From the NCBI GenBank assembly GCA_008692225.1, contig VICG01000016.1, forward strand, positions 1,719,501-1,783,500: DNA of 64,000 bases, given 5' to 3'. A model generated the notes under the pieces. It was not told the origin of the DNA, did no database searches, and saw only the letters and a list, made by a program, of their open reading frames with translations. The translations under genes and the position numbers were made by a program. Of the stretch, positions 35,347 to 47,341 are shown one piece after another; the first letter of the stretch is position 1, and each line of letters opens with the position of its first letter. Source of the stretch: Monilinia fructicola (lineage: Eukaryota > Ascomycota > Leotiomycetes > Helotiales > Sclerotiniaceae).

Positions 35347-38300
35347 ATGCAACTCAAGCAGAGTGTGCTGTTACGAATCCAAGCAAATTCGTGCCGAGCT
35401 ACTCAATTGGTACAGCAGACCTCCGGCGGAGGTCATGATGACCCCGGGATGAAGGGTCTTGGTGGCAAAATCAATGTGAGGAGGGCTAAAGTCCTGATCT
35501 CAAAGGGGACGAACTCGAAAGATGCTCTTCATCTTCATGCAAAGGTAAAATTTGACATGTTCAGTCAGGTGCCAAGATTGAGAATATTTGTATTTTGTGG
35601 TAACGACTATTCTTTTCCATACACAGTCATAACCTTGCTAAGACCGAGGGAAGATATTTGTGGATTAGAAGGGTATGCAAAGTCGACCTTTCTAACGATG
35701 CAGGTATCCTTGCTACCAAAGTAAATCTTGCAAAACTTCTCACCACGGCATGCAAGTGTCCTTGACAAAGCAGTACGGATCGATTGATAGACTTGGCCAG
35801 CTTTCTAGTCTCATTACCCCTTGTCAAGTGTAGATGCGACAACCAGATATCGATACCGAGTTAGTGAGATACACATCTCAATCTGTACGCAAGTCTTTTG
35901 GTACCACCAGAGACATGGATATTTGGTTGAGTCTTGGTGTCATTGGCGAGGATATGTACACGTAGGACAAGTTGAGTATTTTGAAGTGCTTCAATCTTTA
36001 GGTTACACACACGTGCAAGGTTGGTAGCCTGGAAGAACCTTATGGACAACTACAAGGCTTGGTTGATAAGGATGAGAATTTCTCGATGCCCGCAGTGACT
36101 CCAGGTGTAGATATGAAGTTCAAGGTTGTCTCTCTACCTATCAATCAAAATCCACCAAAGACGATTAAAGTTGAACGGGGATGGACAATGGTGAAAGGAA
36201 AGAAGGCAATGAAATCAGCAAATACCTTCTGTTTTTTGGATGCCTCCTAGTAGGGAATTTGAGGCTCAAGTAATTGAGTTTGACACAGATTTCGAATTTG
36301 TAGTTGGGCGTCAGATTCCAGGTTCCAATGAACGCAAAGCATTGGAAAGAAATGCTCGTTTGTATATTGAGATGGAGATCCAATTCTCTCGATGCGCATG
36401 TTACAGAAAATCGGAGAGCTCTGTCGTGTGGCTAAAATACCAACGGAAATCAAGCAGCAAATATTGCTCATGGGACATGGCATAGAAGGTGAAAGAAGTA
36501 CCACATACGAGTCATGCAAGGACCAGATGACAAAAGAGCATCGAGTGCGTTCGATCAACGAAGTAGATGAATATGAACAAACAGCAACAGCATGCCCGAA
36601 AGTTATTGTTATCCTTCAACTGTTACAGTATCCTCCAAGGTCAGCCGGGAACTGGAAAGACAAAGACTGTTGGTGGTCAGGGTCTGGGACTTGCTTTATT
36701 TGGGATCAAGAGTGTCACCAATTCTCCTTCAAATGCAGTCGCAAGAGAGATATGGATCAAGTTACTGGAATTGTTGTATATCAGTCCTAAGGAATTCCCC
36801 CAAGCCAAAGAGTGGTTCATTATCGTTTATTTGTCAACTAGTGGCACTACAGTATTTGATATGACAGCAGTTGATATCGATGGAGATATCATCGCCGACA
36901 ATCTGGTCAGTGAGGACGAAAATCAAATAGGCAAGGCAAGCATCGACTACCATGCACTCTGGAAACATATCATCATATTTTCGAAGATGATAGGGAGGAT
37001 AAAGATGACGCAGCGAAGCAATTAAAGGCAAGGCAAGACTGCAAAAAATACCACTCGTCCCCCGAACGAGTATGGCTATAAGCCTCAGTCACGCGTCACA
37101 GGTGAAGCTGCATTTAGAGCTGAGCCGGATGCTCTTGTTCCAATGATACTTGGTGCTTCAGAGATTTAACTTTCTGGTGATCTCAAGCAACTACACCCAG
37201 ACGTCAAATCTAAGGATCACAATGAAATGTTGAACCCTTGTGCCATTCCCATGTTCGAGCGATTATCTGGTCATCACAATGTTGAACTGGTGAGATTGAG
37301 GATCAATTTCCGTATGCCCCCAGTGCTTAGCAGCGTTCCAGGTCAGGTAGAATATTTTTATTTGAATTCAGATCCTAGTACTTTGATCGAGAGCGGTACA
37401 CTAAAGTACTATCGAGAATGGTGAGCATCTGAAAGTGCTAAACCATACAGAAATGCTCGCCACAAGTCAGGATTTGGTGGACACGTATACCTTCAGAGTC
37501 AATGTCTATTTGTTAATGTAAAGGCTAGAAAATCGGCACCAAAAAATGGCGGAAAGTTCAAGAGAAATTTCGCAAATATCAACGCCCAATGCCATTTCCT
37601 CATCAACCTGTTTGGTAATCACCGCAGTAATTTTGATCTCTATAAAAATAACTATTTCGCCGCGATACAAGGAAGATTTGCATGAAATGTACAGACAGCT
37701 CACTACGCGATTGTACAGATGGTGAACACGAAATTGTCTTGCTTGGACTGACACCTGCTGGTCAGCATACCAACGGGCTTATTGGATTCTTGCGCGACTG
37801 GAATAGAATGAAAGTAGCCATAACTCAATCCAAGAGTTGCTTGATCATATTCGGGAATCTAGATATTTGGCGCTAACAGCTTGCAGTCATCACCAAGGGC
37901 CTGAAGACAAGGAAATTTCGCTGCATGACCATGAATGTACTGGATCTTGGGGACGTTATAAATATTGATGGTGATAATTACTTTCCAAAGAACTTTCCAG
38001 AGCTGAAGGCCGGCGAAGATGCTTGGACCTTAAAGATTGAAGAAACTCTCGCGCATGATTCTCATTTATTATATCGGGCCAAATGGATTCTGGATTCGCA
38101 TACAGAGAAGGCTGCAAGAGAAGCCGATGAGAAACAGCTTCTTAATGAGCTCAATGCCCTAAAAAAGCGTGCCATCGAGTATGAGGAGATGGACGGGACT
38201 GGTATTGAGTATGACTTGCCTTCTTTCGGGACTGTTGATGAGGATATAGAAGCTGACAGTGCGTATAATGACGATGATCTTACCAATTCAGGAAGCTTTT

Positions 38301-38407
38301 TTGATGACTCTTTGGTACCTGAAAAGGAAGTAGATATGGGTATGAACGATGATGATCAACTTCATATCAATTCTGCCGAGGGCCTGAATTGGATGTCAAG
38401 ATTGTAA
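35347..38407 (+). pseudogene. Degraded SF1 (Upf1/NAM7-like) helicase
   Basis: Short ORFs in changing plus-strand frames carry helicase motifs in the correct order. Motif I is ILQGQPGTGKTKT (about 36630-36670). A motif III-like SGDLKQLHP occurs at about 37171-37200, right after an in-frame stop (37166-37168). NFRMPP, the QYRM-type motif IV, lies near 37305-37322. DWNRMKVAITQSKSCLIIFG, a motif VI plus following strand, is at about 37797-37856. The 3' end (37925-38407) is an open, Asp/Glu-rich tail. Upstream pieces (35440-36560) have no recognised domain. Multiple stops and frame changes plus a missing motif II indicate a dead gene. The family (RNA or DNA helicase of the Upf1 group) is inferred from the motifs only. 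Confidence 0.7.
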
Positions 38408-41400
38408 ATAGTGTTAAATTAAAGCCAATCTTGAACTTCTAGCGAGTGTCGAGCACATAGAGTATGATGGATATGGGTTCCTGATAATGGGATGTGGATA
38501 TGGGGGAGTTCAACTTTTGGCCAAAGAAATAAATAAACATTTTCTACTTGTACTCATTATTGATGGTTGTCATATCAAAGTGACGTCTGCATAATGTAAC
38601 TTTACAATACGATTAGTTCTATTAACCTTACACGTGATTGTACTAGGTTGATTGTGGAAGCCAACTTCCGGATTAATTATTTTCCACCTTTGAGATTCCA
38701 ATTACATCAACGTCCTCTTACTTTTGCATTATCGCAAACATATTATAACTCACCATATAACACAATATACCTAGTAGTCCCTGTGGGTGTTCCAAAATAG
38801 GTAAAATCTGTTAACCTGGAACCTTATTAACATTCTAATCTGATTTTCATTCGTACAATAGACCTAGTTCTATAAGGTCAAATAACTTTGATCATTTCGA
38901 CTTCCTGATCAATTCTTTCTATCAAACAGTTCATAGTAGACTTGATGATTCAAACACTACCTAGGTAGTTATATAACCATTGAGATTCAGAGCTCTCGTC
39001 ATTTGTTGTTCTAAAGATACAATCGGTTATCTGAACACTGCATAAACATTCGAGATTCTCAATATGTATCTGCCCTAAGGTATTGGTTATTCAAATACTA
39101 TCTGAATAACCTGGAATCAGAATATACACTCTATGCCAATCCCGGTATCTTTCAATGCCTACTCAAGTGTATGTGATTATGAGGACAGACAATCAGGATA
39201 CTCAACCTAAAAAGATAAGAAACTGTCCCTAAAATGGGGCTTTTAGGAGGACAATGAGAAGGAGTTCGAAGCTGTGCGAAAGAACAAAAGCAACTACTAT
39301 GAGAGGCCTGGGGTTATGCGGGAAGTCCGTAGTGATACTCCTAGTTGTGTACAAACTACAGAACCATTTAAATGCAGGCATATGTTGAAGGGCCTCCGTT
39401 GACATTCGGTTCGTGGATCAATAACTATACGTAATCCATGAAAATGGATACATGCTAAGTATACTTTCTTCTACTAATCATATTTACCATCAGAAGGCTC
39501 ATTAACAAGTACTATAAGATCTCTTTTTGCCTTGTTTATCTTCATCATAAGAATTATCTTACACAAATCTATACTAGTTGATATACTTCGCTGGTATTGT
39601 TGTATAAAAGCTGTTCAAAAGTCTTTTGCTTCCGAGCTCTGTATTCTGTTGCGTGATAAGTTAGACAAACTTTACCTTCACTAAATCAAGAGCTTTTTCT
39701 TGGAGTATCTATGGATGACCTTTCTGGCCCCAGACCAGCCTAAGTCAATGCTTCTGGTACCACCATATAGGCTTTGGAGGATTCACAATCGATGTATGAA
39801 AGATAACAGGCATGGAACATTTGTGTATGAAACACAGTTTCTTCAATATATAAATTGCAAGGATCAAATGCACTTCATTAATGCAACTGCAATTTTGGAG
39901 GGGTATGGAGAGGAGCTCCAGGCCTTGGAGGAACGTTAGGAACGTTATGGTAAAGACTGGGAAACAAGATATGGTGAAACTAGATGAATACGGGATTCAA
40001 GAACTGGAAACACGGTACAGTTACCGGTGGGATTATCCAAAGGTTTGAATGCTGAACCTTCAATCAGTTCAGCCTCCAAAAGAAGGCTTGAAGACACAGT
40101 TAGTAGGTCTCGATCGATTGAGAAAAGAACAAGAAGTGTCATTGATATTGCTTATAACGAGGACATAGAGGGAAGTATTGGTGGAGATTCTGGTACGCCA
40201 GCTCTTCGAGGTAGTAGAAAGGAGCCTGGTGGAAGTACACGATTCTCCGGTGTCAAGTGCGCATAGCATGGGCTCGGGTGCGCCTCCGAGTACAAGTACT
40301 TTTCATCTGAAAACAATAGGAAAAGATAAGAATTATCGCGTGTCATCAATCACTGCAGGTAGTTCTCATCCCAACAATTGCAGCGACAAGGATATTTTGA
40401 TGCCCCCTTCATTGTTACCAACATCTGCTTGGTCTTCAGGAATACCCACAACCCGACAGGGTAACGTAGGATCATCTGGTAGTTTCGCCGTTGCTAAAGC
40501 ATGTGCAAGACATCCAGGTTCGTTACAATGTACGCGGGCCGAGTCTTCGCGTACTCGGCTGCCTCCCTTTTTACTCGATGCTATGGATGTTGAAAAGAAA
40601 ACTCAACCAATAGAAGCACAAACGGGACAATTAAGAAGCGTGGTCACTAATGAGTGGCGTTAGATAATGGTAATGATGAATCTCTACAGCTATTCGATAG
40701 CTAAACCTTCTCTGCAAAATGAATATGATTTCAGAGCAATCGCAAAAAAGATATAATATCCGAACACGATATCACAATTTTTAATTATGGTCGAACCGAA
40801 GCCGTCATGATTCCTTCCATGCTACCTGATTCATGCTCGAAACGACTTATCAAAGCACATGCGAAGGGTTTGACAGACCTGGTGGATGAAGCCTTGGGGT
40901 TAAAGAATCTGCTTTGTGATAGATGGGCCGACAATAGAAGAGATGAAGCTTGAGCTTCTATTTATGTCGGTCTGTATACTCAACTACAAGCCAGCATTTC
41001 TCTCCCCAACAATATGCATTTTCTAAATGGTTCATTCCCATCCTTCTCCGGTACAAAGCTACCTTGGAAATTTAAATTAGAACACCCCAAATCTTCTCCA
41101 ACCAATCGTGTTGCGCCTGCATATCGATTCCTATAAGTTGAGGTATTGAAGAAGGGTTTTCAACTTTGAATGTTCCACCGGCTTTATTCGAAAAGATGCT
41201 TGGGCAAATTGATGTTTGGTGAAATTCTGCAACAGGTGTGAATTGATTTTTGATGACAGGGATAAGCAGAACTCGTTGTGTGGAAGTCAGGGTGAAGAAC
41301 ATTTAAGTGTTAGGTTAGGGTATCTTCAAGTTCGGATGATAGAGGTAAGCTCGCTTGTGATCATTGTATGAAGAGGGGTCTTCTGCTTGTTTTTGTTGCG

Positions 41401-42236
41401 AGCAACGATCCGGTCATTGCGCCTTTACTTTTAGCGGAGAGAGTAAATGCCACACCTGGGACTGCAAGTTATTATTTGCTTTGGATGTTTCACTTGTGGG
41501 TTAGCATGTCAACGTCGGCCTTACCAAAAACGCGACACCAATCTTGTTGCAATAATCTGCTCTCACGAATGATTACCACGTCAGCTTATTGAGAGCTATC
41601 TTGCTGCTTCCATTCCTACTTTCAGGCTATAATCTTAGCATATGGTGTATCCCAATTGGTCTCTACCTTTTTTTCCGAGAGCTTTCATGGATGATCGACT
41701 TCTCAACATCTCATAGCAGAACACCACAAGTCGACATCAATATTTCTCTTCATTCGGTTGATTGCTTTATTGTTTTTTCCAATATCAAAGTGCATATTTG
41801 AGTCACACGAATGATCTCTATGGAGGTATATGCTGCTGACTTGACAATTAAATATCGGTCCGCGGTCTCACGGTTGAGTATCGATCAACATTCTACCTTA
41901 ATAAAGCTAAGAATCACAGTACATTGTTGTGGTTGATACTTCCTACCATGTCTAGTCTGTGATCGAAGGGAAACTATCTTGCAGAAGAGATAATACCTTA
42001 TGCCATCATAAGTGGGGATGGACAAGTCCCTTACTTTACATTAAGTCTTTTAAAGATTGTATAATTTATCAGATGGGAAATGAGAGAATGAAGGGTTTAA
42101 TAATAAATACCTACCTTGAAATCATAATATTAGCCTTTCCTTCCCATTTCCTATGTATTTTACTCTATAGCTCTTTGCGGGGGGATTGGTCTAACCTTTA
42201 GCTATCAAAATACTATATACCGCAACTGTCATACCT
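38408..42236. other. Gene-poor region with unassigned ORF fragments
   Basis: Short plus-strand ORFs (39700-39939, 40027-40266, 40178-40663, 41368-41592, 41589-41801) have mixed composition and no domain I recognise. Those between 39.7 and 40.95 kb could be one broken gene with several frame changes (pieces such as KRRLEDTVSRSRSIEKRTRS). No start, splice pattern or motif supports an intact gene. A TACCTAGGTA palindrome occurs at 38958-38967. Confidence 0.4.
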
Positions 42237-42710
42237 CTAGTGTTTCATCAGGTGCATCAAATCTTCCAGAGCAGCCATATCAAGATATTTCTCTTTCAAA
42301 TCATCAAGGACCAGCGAATACCGTCTCTCGATTGTATGAATCCAACAACATGTTCCGAGCCAACCTTCTGTTGAGGTTTCAAGAGCCATACTGTATTCTC
42401 TCCAGGATGGCCACTTCGTCCAATAGCGACCAGTCAACAGGCTAGTTTTGTTCCTTTCCCCTATCGTTGACTCATTCGACCAACAGGTTCTGTAGGAAAC
42501 TCAGGCTCAGGATCAGGATAAAGTCCTGGCGAACACAGATGCAACCGACGATGCAACCAGTAGACGATAGATCATCGTTCCACGGCAACTTTCTCGGCTA
42601 GCTCCCTTGGATCCAGTAGGTTGTGCCAGCACTTTATTTGACGGTTCTGGAGCCGGGCGTGCAAGCCGTTATTCGCACGATAGTAGCATGGTGACATTTG
42701 GAGCATCTGT
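42237..42710 (-). pseudogene. Possible gene fragment, unassigned
   Basis: Two minus-strand pieces look more protein-like than their surroundings: LQNRQIKCWHNLLDPRELAE (ending at a stop near 42572) and SWREYSMALETSTEGWLGTC followed by a helical stretch ending MAALEDLMHLMKH (42237-42437). A stop and frame change separate them. No family is recognised. It may be a 3' remnant of a lost gene. Confidence 0.22.
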
Positions 42711-42895
42711 GTGTGCCAATGGAAAAGGTTGGTGGGAGTAGAGATCGGAATGCGAGGTGTGGGTGATGGCTTTCTAACGCTGGCGGTGGGTGGGAATGGT
42801 CTTCTTTTGATATCGTTAAGTTTAGGCGGTCTCAAGGTTATGGTTTGTTTGAAAGGTGGCATTGCTGGGGAAATTTTCATTTTGCATATTTTGGT

Positions 42896-43045
42896 GAAGG
42901 AGAGAAGGAGAGATGGGGAGATGGGGAGAAGGAGAGATGGGGAGATGGGGAGATGGGGAGATGGGGAGATGGGGAGATGGGGAGATGGGGAGATGGGGAG
43001 AGATGGGAGATGGGGAGATGGGGAGATGGGGAGATGGGGAGGTAG
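42896..43045. repeat. 8-bp minisatellite (GGGGAGAT)n
   Basis: About 17 copies of an octamer GGGGAGAT with a few variant units (GGAGAAGGAGA, GGGGAGAGAT). It produces long spurious Pro/Ser/His-rich frames on the minus strand. Confidence 0.95.
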
Positions 43046-43830
43046 ACGAAGAGAGATAGAGGTATAGAGACGATAAAATGGAAAGACAGATATAGAGAGA
43101 TTAAAAGATAAGTTGGAGTGATAGAAAGAAGAGATGGCGATAGAAAATGAGAGGTAGAGAAACATAGGAGATGAGAGATAGAGAGATGGAGAGGTGGAGA
43201 AACACAGGAGATGAAAACAGGGAAACCAAGAAGCAGGAAAGCAGGAGAATAACAAAACAGGAAAATGGGCAAATAGGGAAACAGCCGGTCAACAAAATCT
43301 TGTACCTGGTCAACAAAATCCTGTAGCCGTTCAAAAACATCCTACACCAACAGGTTTTCATGCGTAGCAGATTCTTTAGGCCAGGGAAACGGGGAAACGG
43401 GGAAACAGGGAAACATGAAAACAGGACGACAAGGCAAACAGGGGAGATAGAAATAGGGAGATGTGGAAACGGGGAAACGGGGAAACGAGACGGTGGAGGA
43501 ATGGAAACAAAGATGGACGAATGGGGACAGAGGCAGACATGGATGAAGAGGAGAAAGAGAAAAGCAGGGAGATGACGGCCAGGCAGGGATAACAGCGGGG
43601 AAAGCGGAGAAAAAGGAAACCCGGGGGATAGAAATAGAAATAGAAATAGAAATAGAAAGACGGAGAGATGGAGGGATAGAGATAACAACGGAGAAACCAA
43701 AAAATGCAAGAAGAGAGAAAAAGGTCAACAAAGACAGAACCAGAGATGAGAGAGGGGATAGGGATAAGAGGAACAACGGAAGAGACGATGAGATGTTGAG
43801 AGGGAACATGAGAGACGAAAAGGTCATGGA
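43046..43830. repeat. Purine-rich low-complexity region with (GGGGAAAC)n and (GAAATA)n runs
   Basis: Almost purely purine on the plus strand. It has GGGGAAAC octamers at 43384-43412 and 43468-43492 and AGAAAT hexamers at about 43628-43660. Long minus-strand frames here are Ser/Phe/Pro/Leu runs without any domain and are not annotated as genes. Confidence 0.85.
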
Positions 43831-45637
43831 ATGAACAAAGACTAGAACAGTGATGTAGAAATGCTTAAGCAGAACCGGAGAGTTGGAAATAATTTCGGAA
43901 ATACAATACCCCTCTCTCTCCCTTTCCCCTCCCCTCGTTCCCCCCCTTTTCAAATCAAAATTTAACCGAATAAGATTGCCATCCTACTATCACATACTTT
44001 ACCCCGTGATTATATATGCGATTTGTGAAAGGCTTTATATTCCAAGTATCTTTGTAGCAATCAAATAGTTTCTATTCAAGTAGATCAATTCGTAATTTTT
44101 CCTTCTTTTTTTTTCTTCTCCTCCTTCTTTTTCTTCTCCTTTTCCTTTTCTTTCTTTTTCTGTTTCTACTTTTTTTTTCCCTCTTTTTCTTCTCTTCCCA
44201 TATCTTATCCCCCTAACGTTATATCATAAAATGATCACTTGATACACAATAGAATAGAAAAGAAACATATTCAAGTCCGTTGAAAGTACCTAGTCAGTAG
44301 TCAGTAGTCAGTAGTCAGTATCGTAGAGGTGATGACTAATACCAAGACTAACACAGATTAGCGCGAACCACCTCGATTGCGCAAAATGCCTCATCCTTTC
44401 TTCTGATTAGTCTAGTCACGCACCATCCATTCATTGTACAGATAAGCCAAAGCCAACTATACCCTCTCTCCATGATCTCGCATTGGCACGAACACATTCA
44501 ACGTCTCACCATGCCTTCAACAAAATCACAGATGCTGTACTAACATTCAATCTAGCCGCAAGGTTCACTCCCTTACGCCTAGCTACTGTGAGGTTGCCGA
44601 GGGTAACACTTGTGCGACAACAAATCGAGCATCTTCCTGTACAGTACTTGGATTTTACATACTGTATGCGTGCGCATGCGCATGCGCATGTGCGTACCCG
44701 TTGGCCGTTCCTACCCAAGAACTGTGCCATACCTCCTTTGGCACACAACCTTGCGGAACACAGCATGGCATCGGAGAAATGAGGAATGGATGGATGGGAA
44801 TGGGAATGGGAATGGGGTGAAATGTATCTAAGTCGCTGGAGGTTGGGGTACATTACTGTGGATGAAAGGAAACATCTAGGTACAGTATCTCGAATCTAGA
44901 TTTTCTTCATCGTGAATAATTATTATACGACAGTACTGCTATTGGTTCATGATTATCCTCATTTACTTCTTCTAGAAGTCTCAAAGATCGTTCTACAGAG
45001 TACATCCAGAGTACAGACTGCAGAGGAAATTCTTACCGTAAGTTTTGATCGCGAAAAGATAAAGGGTGAAAGTTTAATAATACCCCTGATCTCCATTTAA
45101 AACACATCAGTGCTATTCCATAATCGAATAGCTGTAACTGTGTAGTATGGACTCTGGAGTAGCCAGCTCGCGGACACGATATCAGAAAAAGATGGAGACT
45201 TGTCCTGTTTAGTTGGTTAAGCACATCCCAGTCACCAATCGAATCCATGAATGGCATCAACTAATTCCCACTAAATGGTTAACCTCGATCCTTGAGTCAA
45301 GGACTGAATAGTCGAGAAACTAAAGAACAATGAGTGAATTGAAGTGGTTTTCTTGGAAATGGAATTTGGAATGGGGTCAGCGATTAGGGTGGTTGAATAG
45401 GTCGGATACTGTCTGTACTCTGTAGATAGATGAATGAAGGGGAAGGGGGGTACAGTATAATTTGATAAATGGGTGATTGGATGGATAGATGGATGGATGG
45501 ATGGATGGATGGATACAATATATTAATATTAACATGTGAAGTCGGCCGGGTTATACAAAATCAAAGATATTAAGGATATCCATGGGTGAACATGAACATG
45601 AATCTCCATGGATGAATATGAATATAAAAATCCAGTT
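43831..45637. other. Intergenic, no gene seen
   Basis: Contains a T/C-rich stretch (44100-44210), a CAGTAGT repeat (about 44296-44320) and an alternating GCGCAT tract (44671-44697). It also has (GGGAAT)n near 44795-44815 and (GGAT)n at 45481-45512. ORFs here are short and overlap on both strands. Confidence 0.5.
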
Positions 45638-45681
45638 CGAGCGCAGCGAGCTAAGGGGGTTTGGGGGCTTGCCCCCATGAA
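45638..45681 (+). mobile_element. Two-box hairpin element, box 2 only
   Basis: Has GAGCGCAGCGAGCTAA followed by the G-run and the hairpin GGGGGCTTGCCCCC and then ATGAAAG, identical in layout to the right half of the copy at 49125-49281. The left box is absent upstream. Confidence 0.7.
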
Positions 45682-45831
45682 AGAATATAAATAGAAAGGA
45701 ATGATTGATTGTGTTATTGTTTTGAAAGGGGGTTATAACGGTTCGTTCGGTATTAGATGGAGAGAAGGAAGGGAGAGAGAGAGAGAGAGAGAGAGAGATA
45801 GGAGAGGGAGAAATAGGAGAGGGAGAAATAG

Positions 45832-45871
<40 letters not shown>

Positions 45872-46836
45872 TAAAAAGAAGGAGAAAGGAGGGAGAGAGA
45901 AAGATGTTATTAAAATGATATGATATTGATATGATATTGAAGATAAAGTTGGATATGTTTCAATATCCATGGATATGTTTCTCTTTATTCAAATATCTAT
46001 AAGGAGAAGGGTTATACAGTTATACTATGGATATTCTAGAGATGATGAAGATGGTAAGAATGTGCATGTGCATGTGATATTGAAGATGTTGAAGATGATG
46101 TTGATGATGTTGATGATGATGTTGATGTTGAAGATGTTGATGTTGACAATGATGGACGCTAATAAAGTTTCCTTTTATCTCTTGAATTAATTGAATTAAT
46201 TGTAATTCATGTTTATTAAATTCTCTTATCTGATTTAATCAAATAATATAAATAAATTACAGTCCAATAATTCAAAAATCAATCAATCAATAATCAATCA
46301 ATCCATCAATTCATCAATCACTCCTTCCTTCTTTCCTTCTTGCCTTCCTTCCTTCCTTCCTTCTTTCCTTCTTCCATCATTCAACAATACAATCTAATCC
46401 CTCCAAAGAAAAAGAGAAGAAATCAACCATTTATCCCAAAGAAGTTAGAAGATAAATTCAAAAAAAAACTGTTGAGGAGTATAAAATTGGATCCATCTCA
46501 AATCTCAAAGTTTCTAAAGTGGAGAGATGGAAGAAATGGGTAAGAACTTACTAAGAAGGTAAAAAACAAACAGAAGAAAAATGGGGAAAAATGGAGAGAA
46601 ATCCAAAAAAACGGGAGTCTGGTTTGAGCTAAAAAGTTTAAGGGTCCTTTATCCTCGAATTTCGATTTTCGAATTTCGATTTTTGATTTTTGATTTTTGA
46701 TTTTGCTGGACTCCGTATCGAGTACGGAGTCGAAATTCACCTCGACTCGAATCGCGTGAAACTAATAGGACTAAGGGTTGAAGCTAAGAAATTCTATTTT
46801 CTATTTTCTATTTTCTGTTTTGTGTTTGTGTTTTCT

Positions 46837-46870
<34 letters not shown>

Positions 46871-47341
46871 ACATGATAACCCTACGGAGTACATCCATGG
46901 ACGGATTGAATTTAAACATTTCATTCTTCTTCCTGTACATATAAATATAAAGCTTTTGAGTATTCCTCGATCTTTTCCTTGAGAAAAAGGTCTCTTCTCT
47001 TCTCTTTTACCTTGAGATTTTTCTCTTTTTAGAATATTTGATTGGTTATTTTGAATTCAATCTGTTTCTCTTTTTCTTGGAGATCTATCTCTTTCTCCTT
47101 CAAGGGGTAATTTTCTTGGATTGTATATCTTCATTGTATCATTGTATCATTGTATCATTGTATCATTGAATACTTGAATACTTGAGTACTTGAATACTTA
47201 ATCCTCACTACCTTCTTCCTTCTACCTTCTACCTACTACGAAATCAATCAAGAAGAATACAATTACAATTCTCGCATTGAAAAGAACAACTATCCTCTAT
47301 CCTCCACCCTCGAACCTCCACCCTCACCCCCCCCCCCAACC
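45682..47341. other. Spacer with GA microsatellite and FAD2 promoter/leader
   Basis: Contains GA/GAGA-rich repeats at about 45768-45895, TTGATGATG-type triplets at 46080-46150 and a (CCTT)n tract at about 46320-46375. There are ATTTTTG and TTTTCCA repeats (46668-46705 and 46795-46870) and a 9-bp inverted repeat (46710-46732). (TATCATTG)n at about 47138-47168 and a C-run at 47329-47337 just before the ATG lie in the probable leader of the desaturase gene. Confidence 0.55.

Noticed and set aside
42572..43953. Several long minus-strand ORFs (118-227 codons) rich in Ser, Pro, Leu and His
   Set aside because: They translate purine-rich minisatellites, overlap in more than one frame and have no domains.
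45551..45970. 139-codon Ser/Leu ORF on the minus strand
   Set aside because: Covers a GA microsatellite and the box 2 element.
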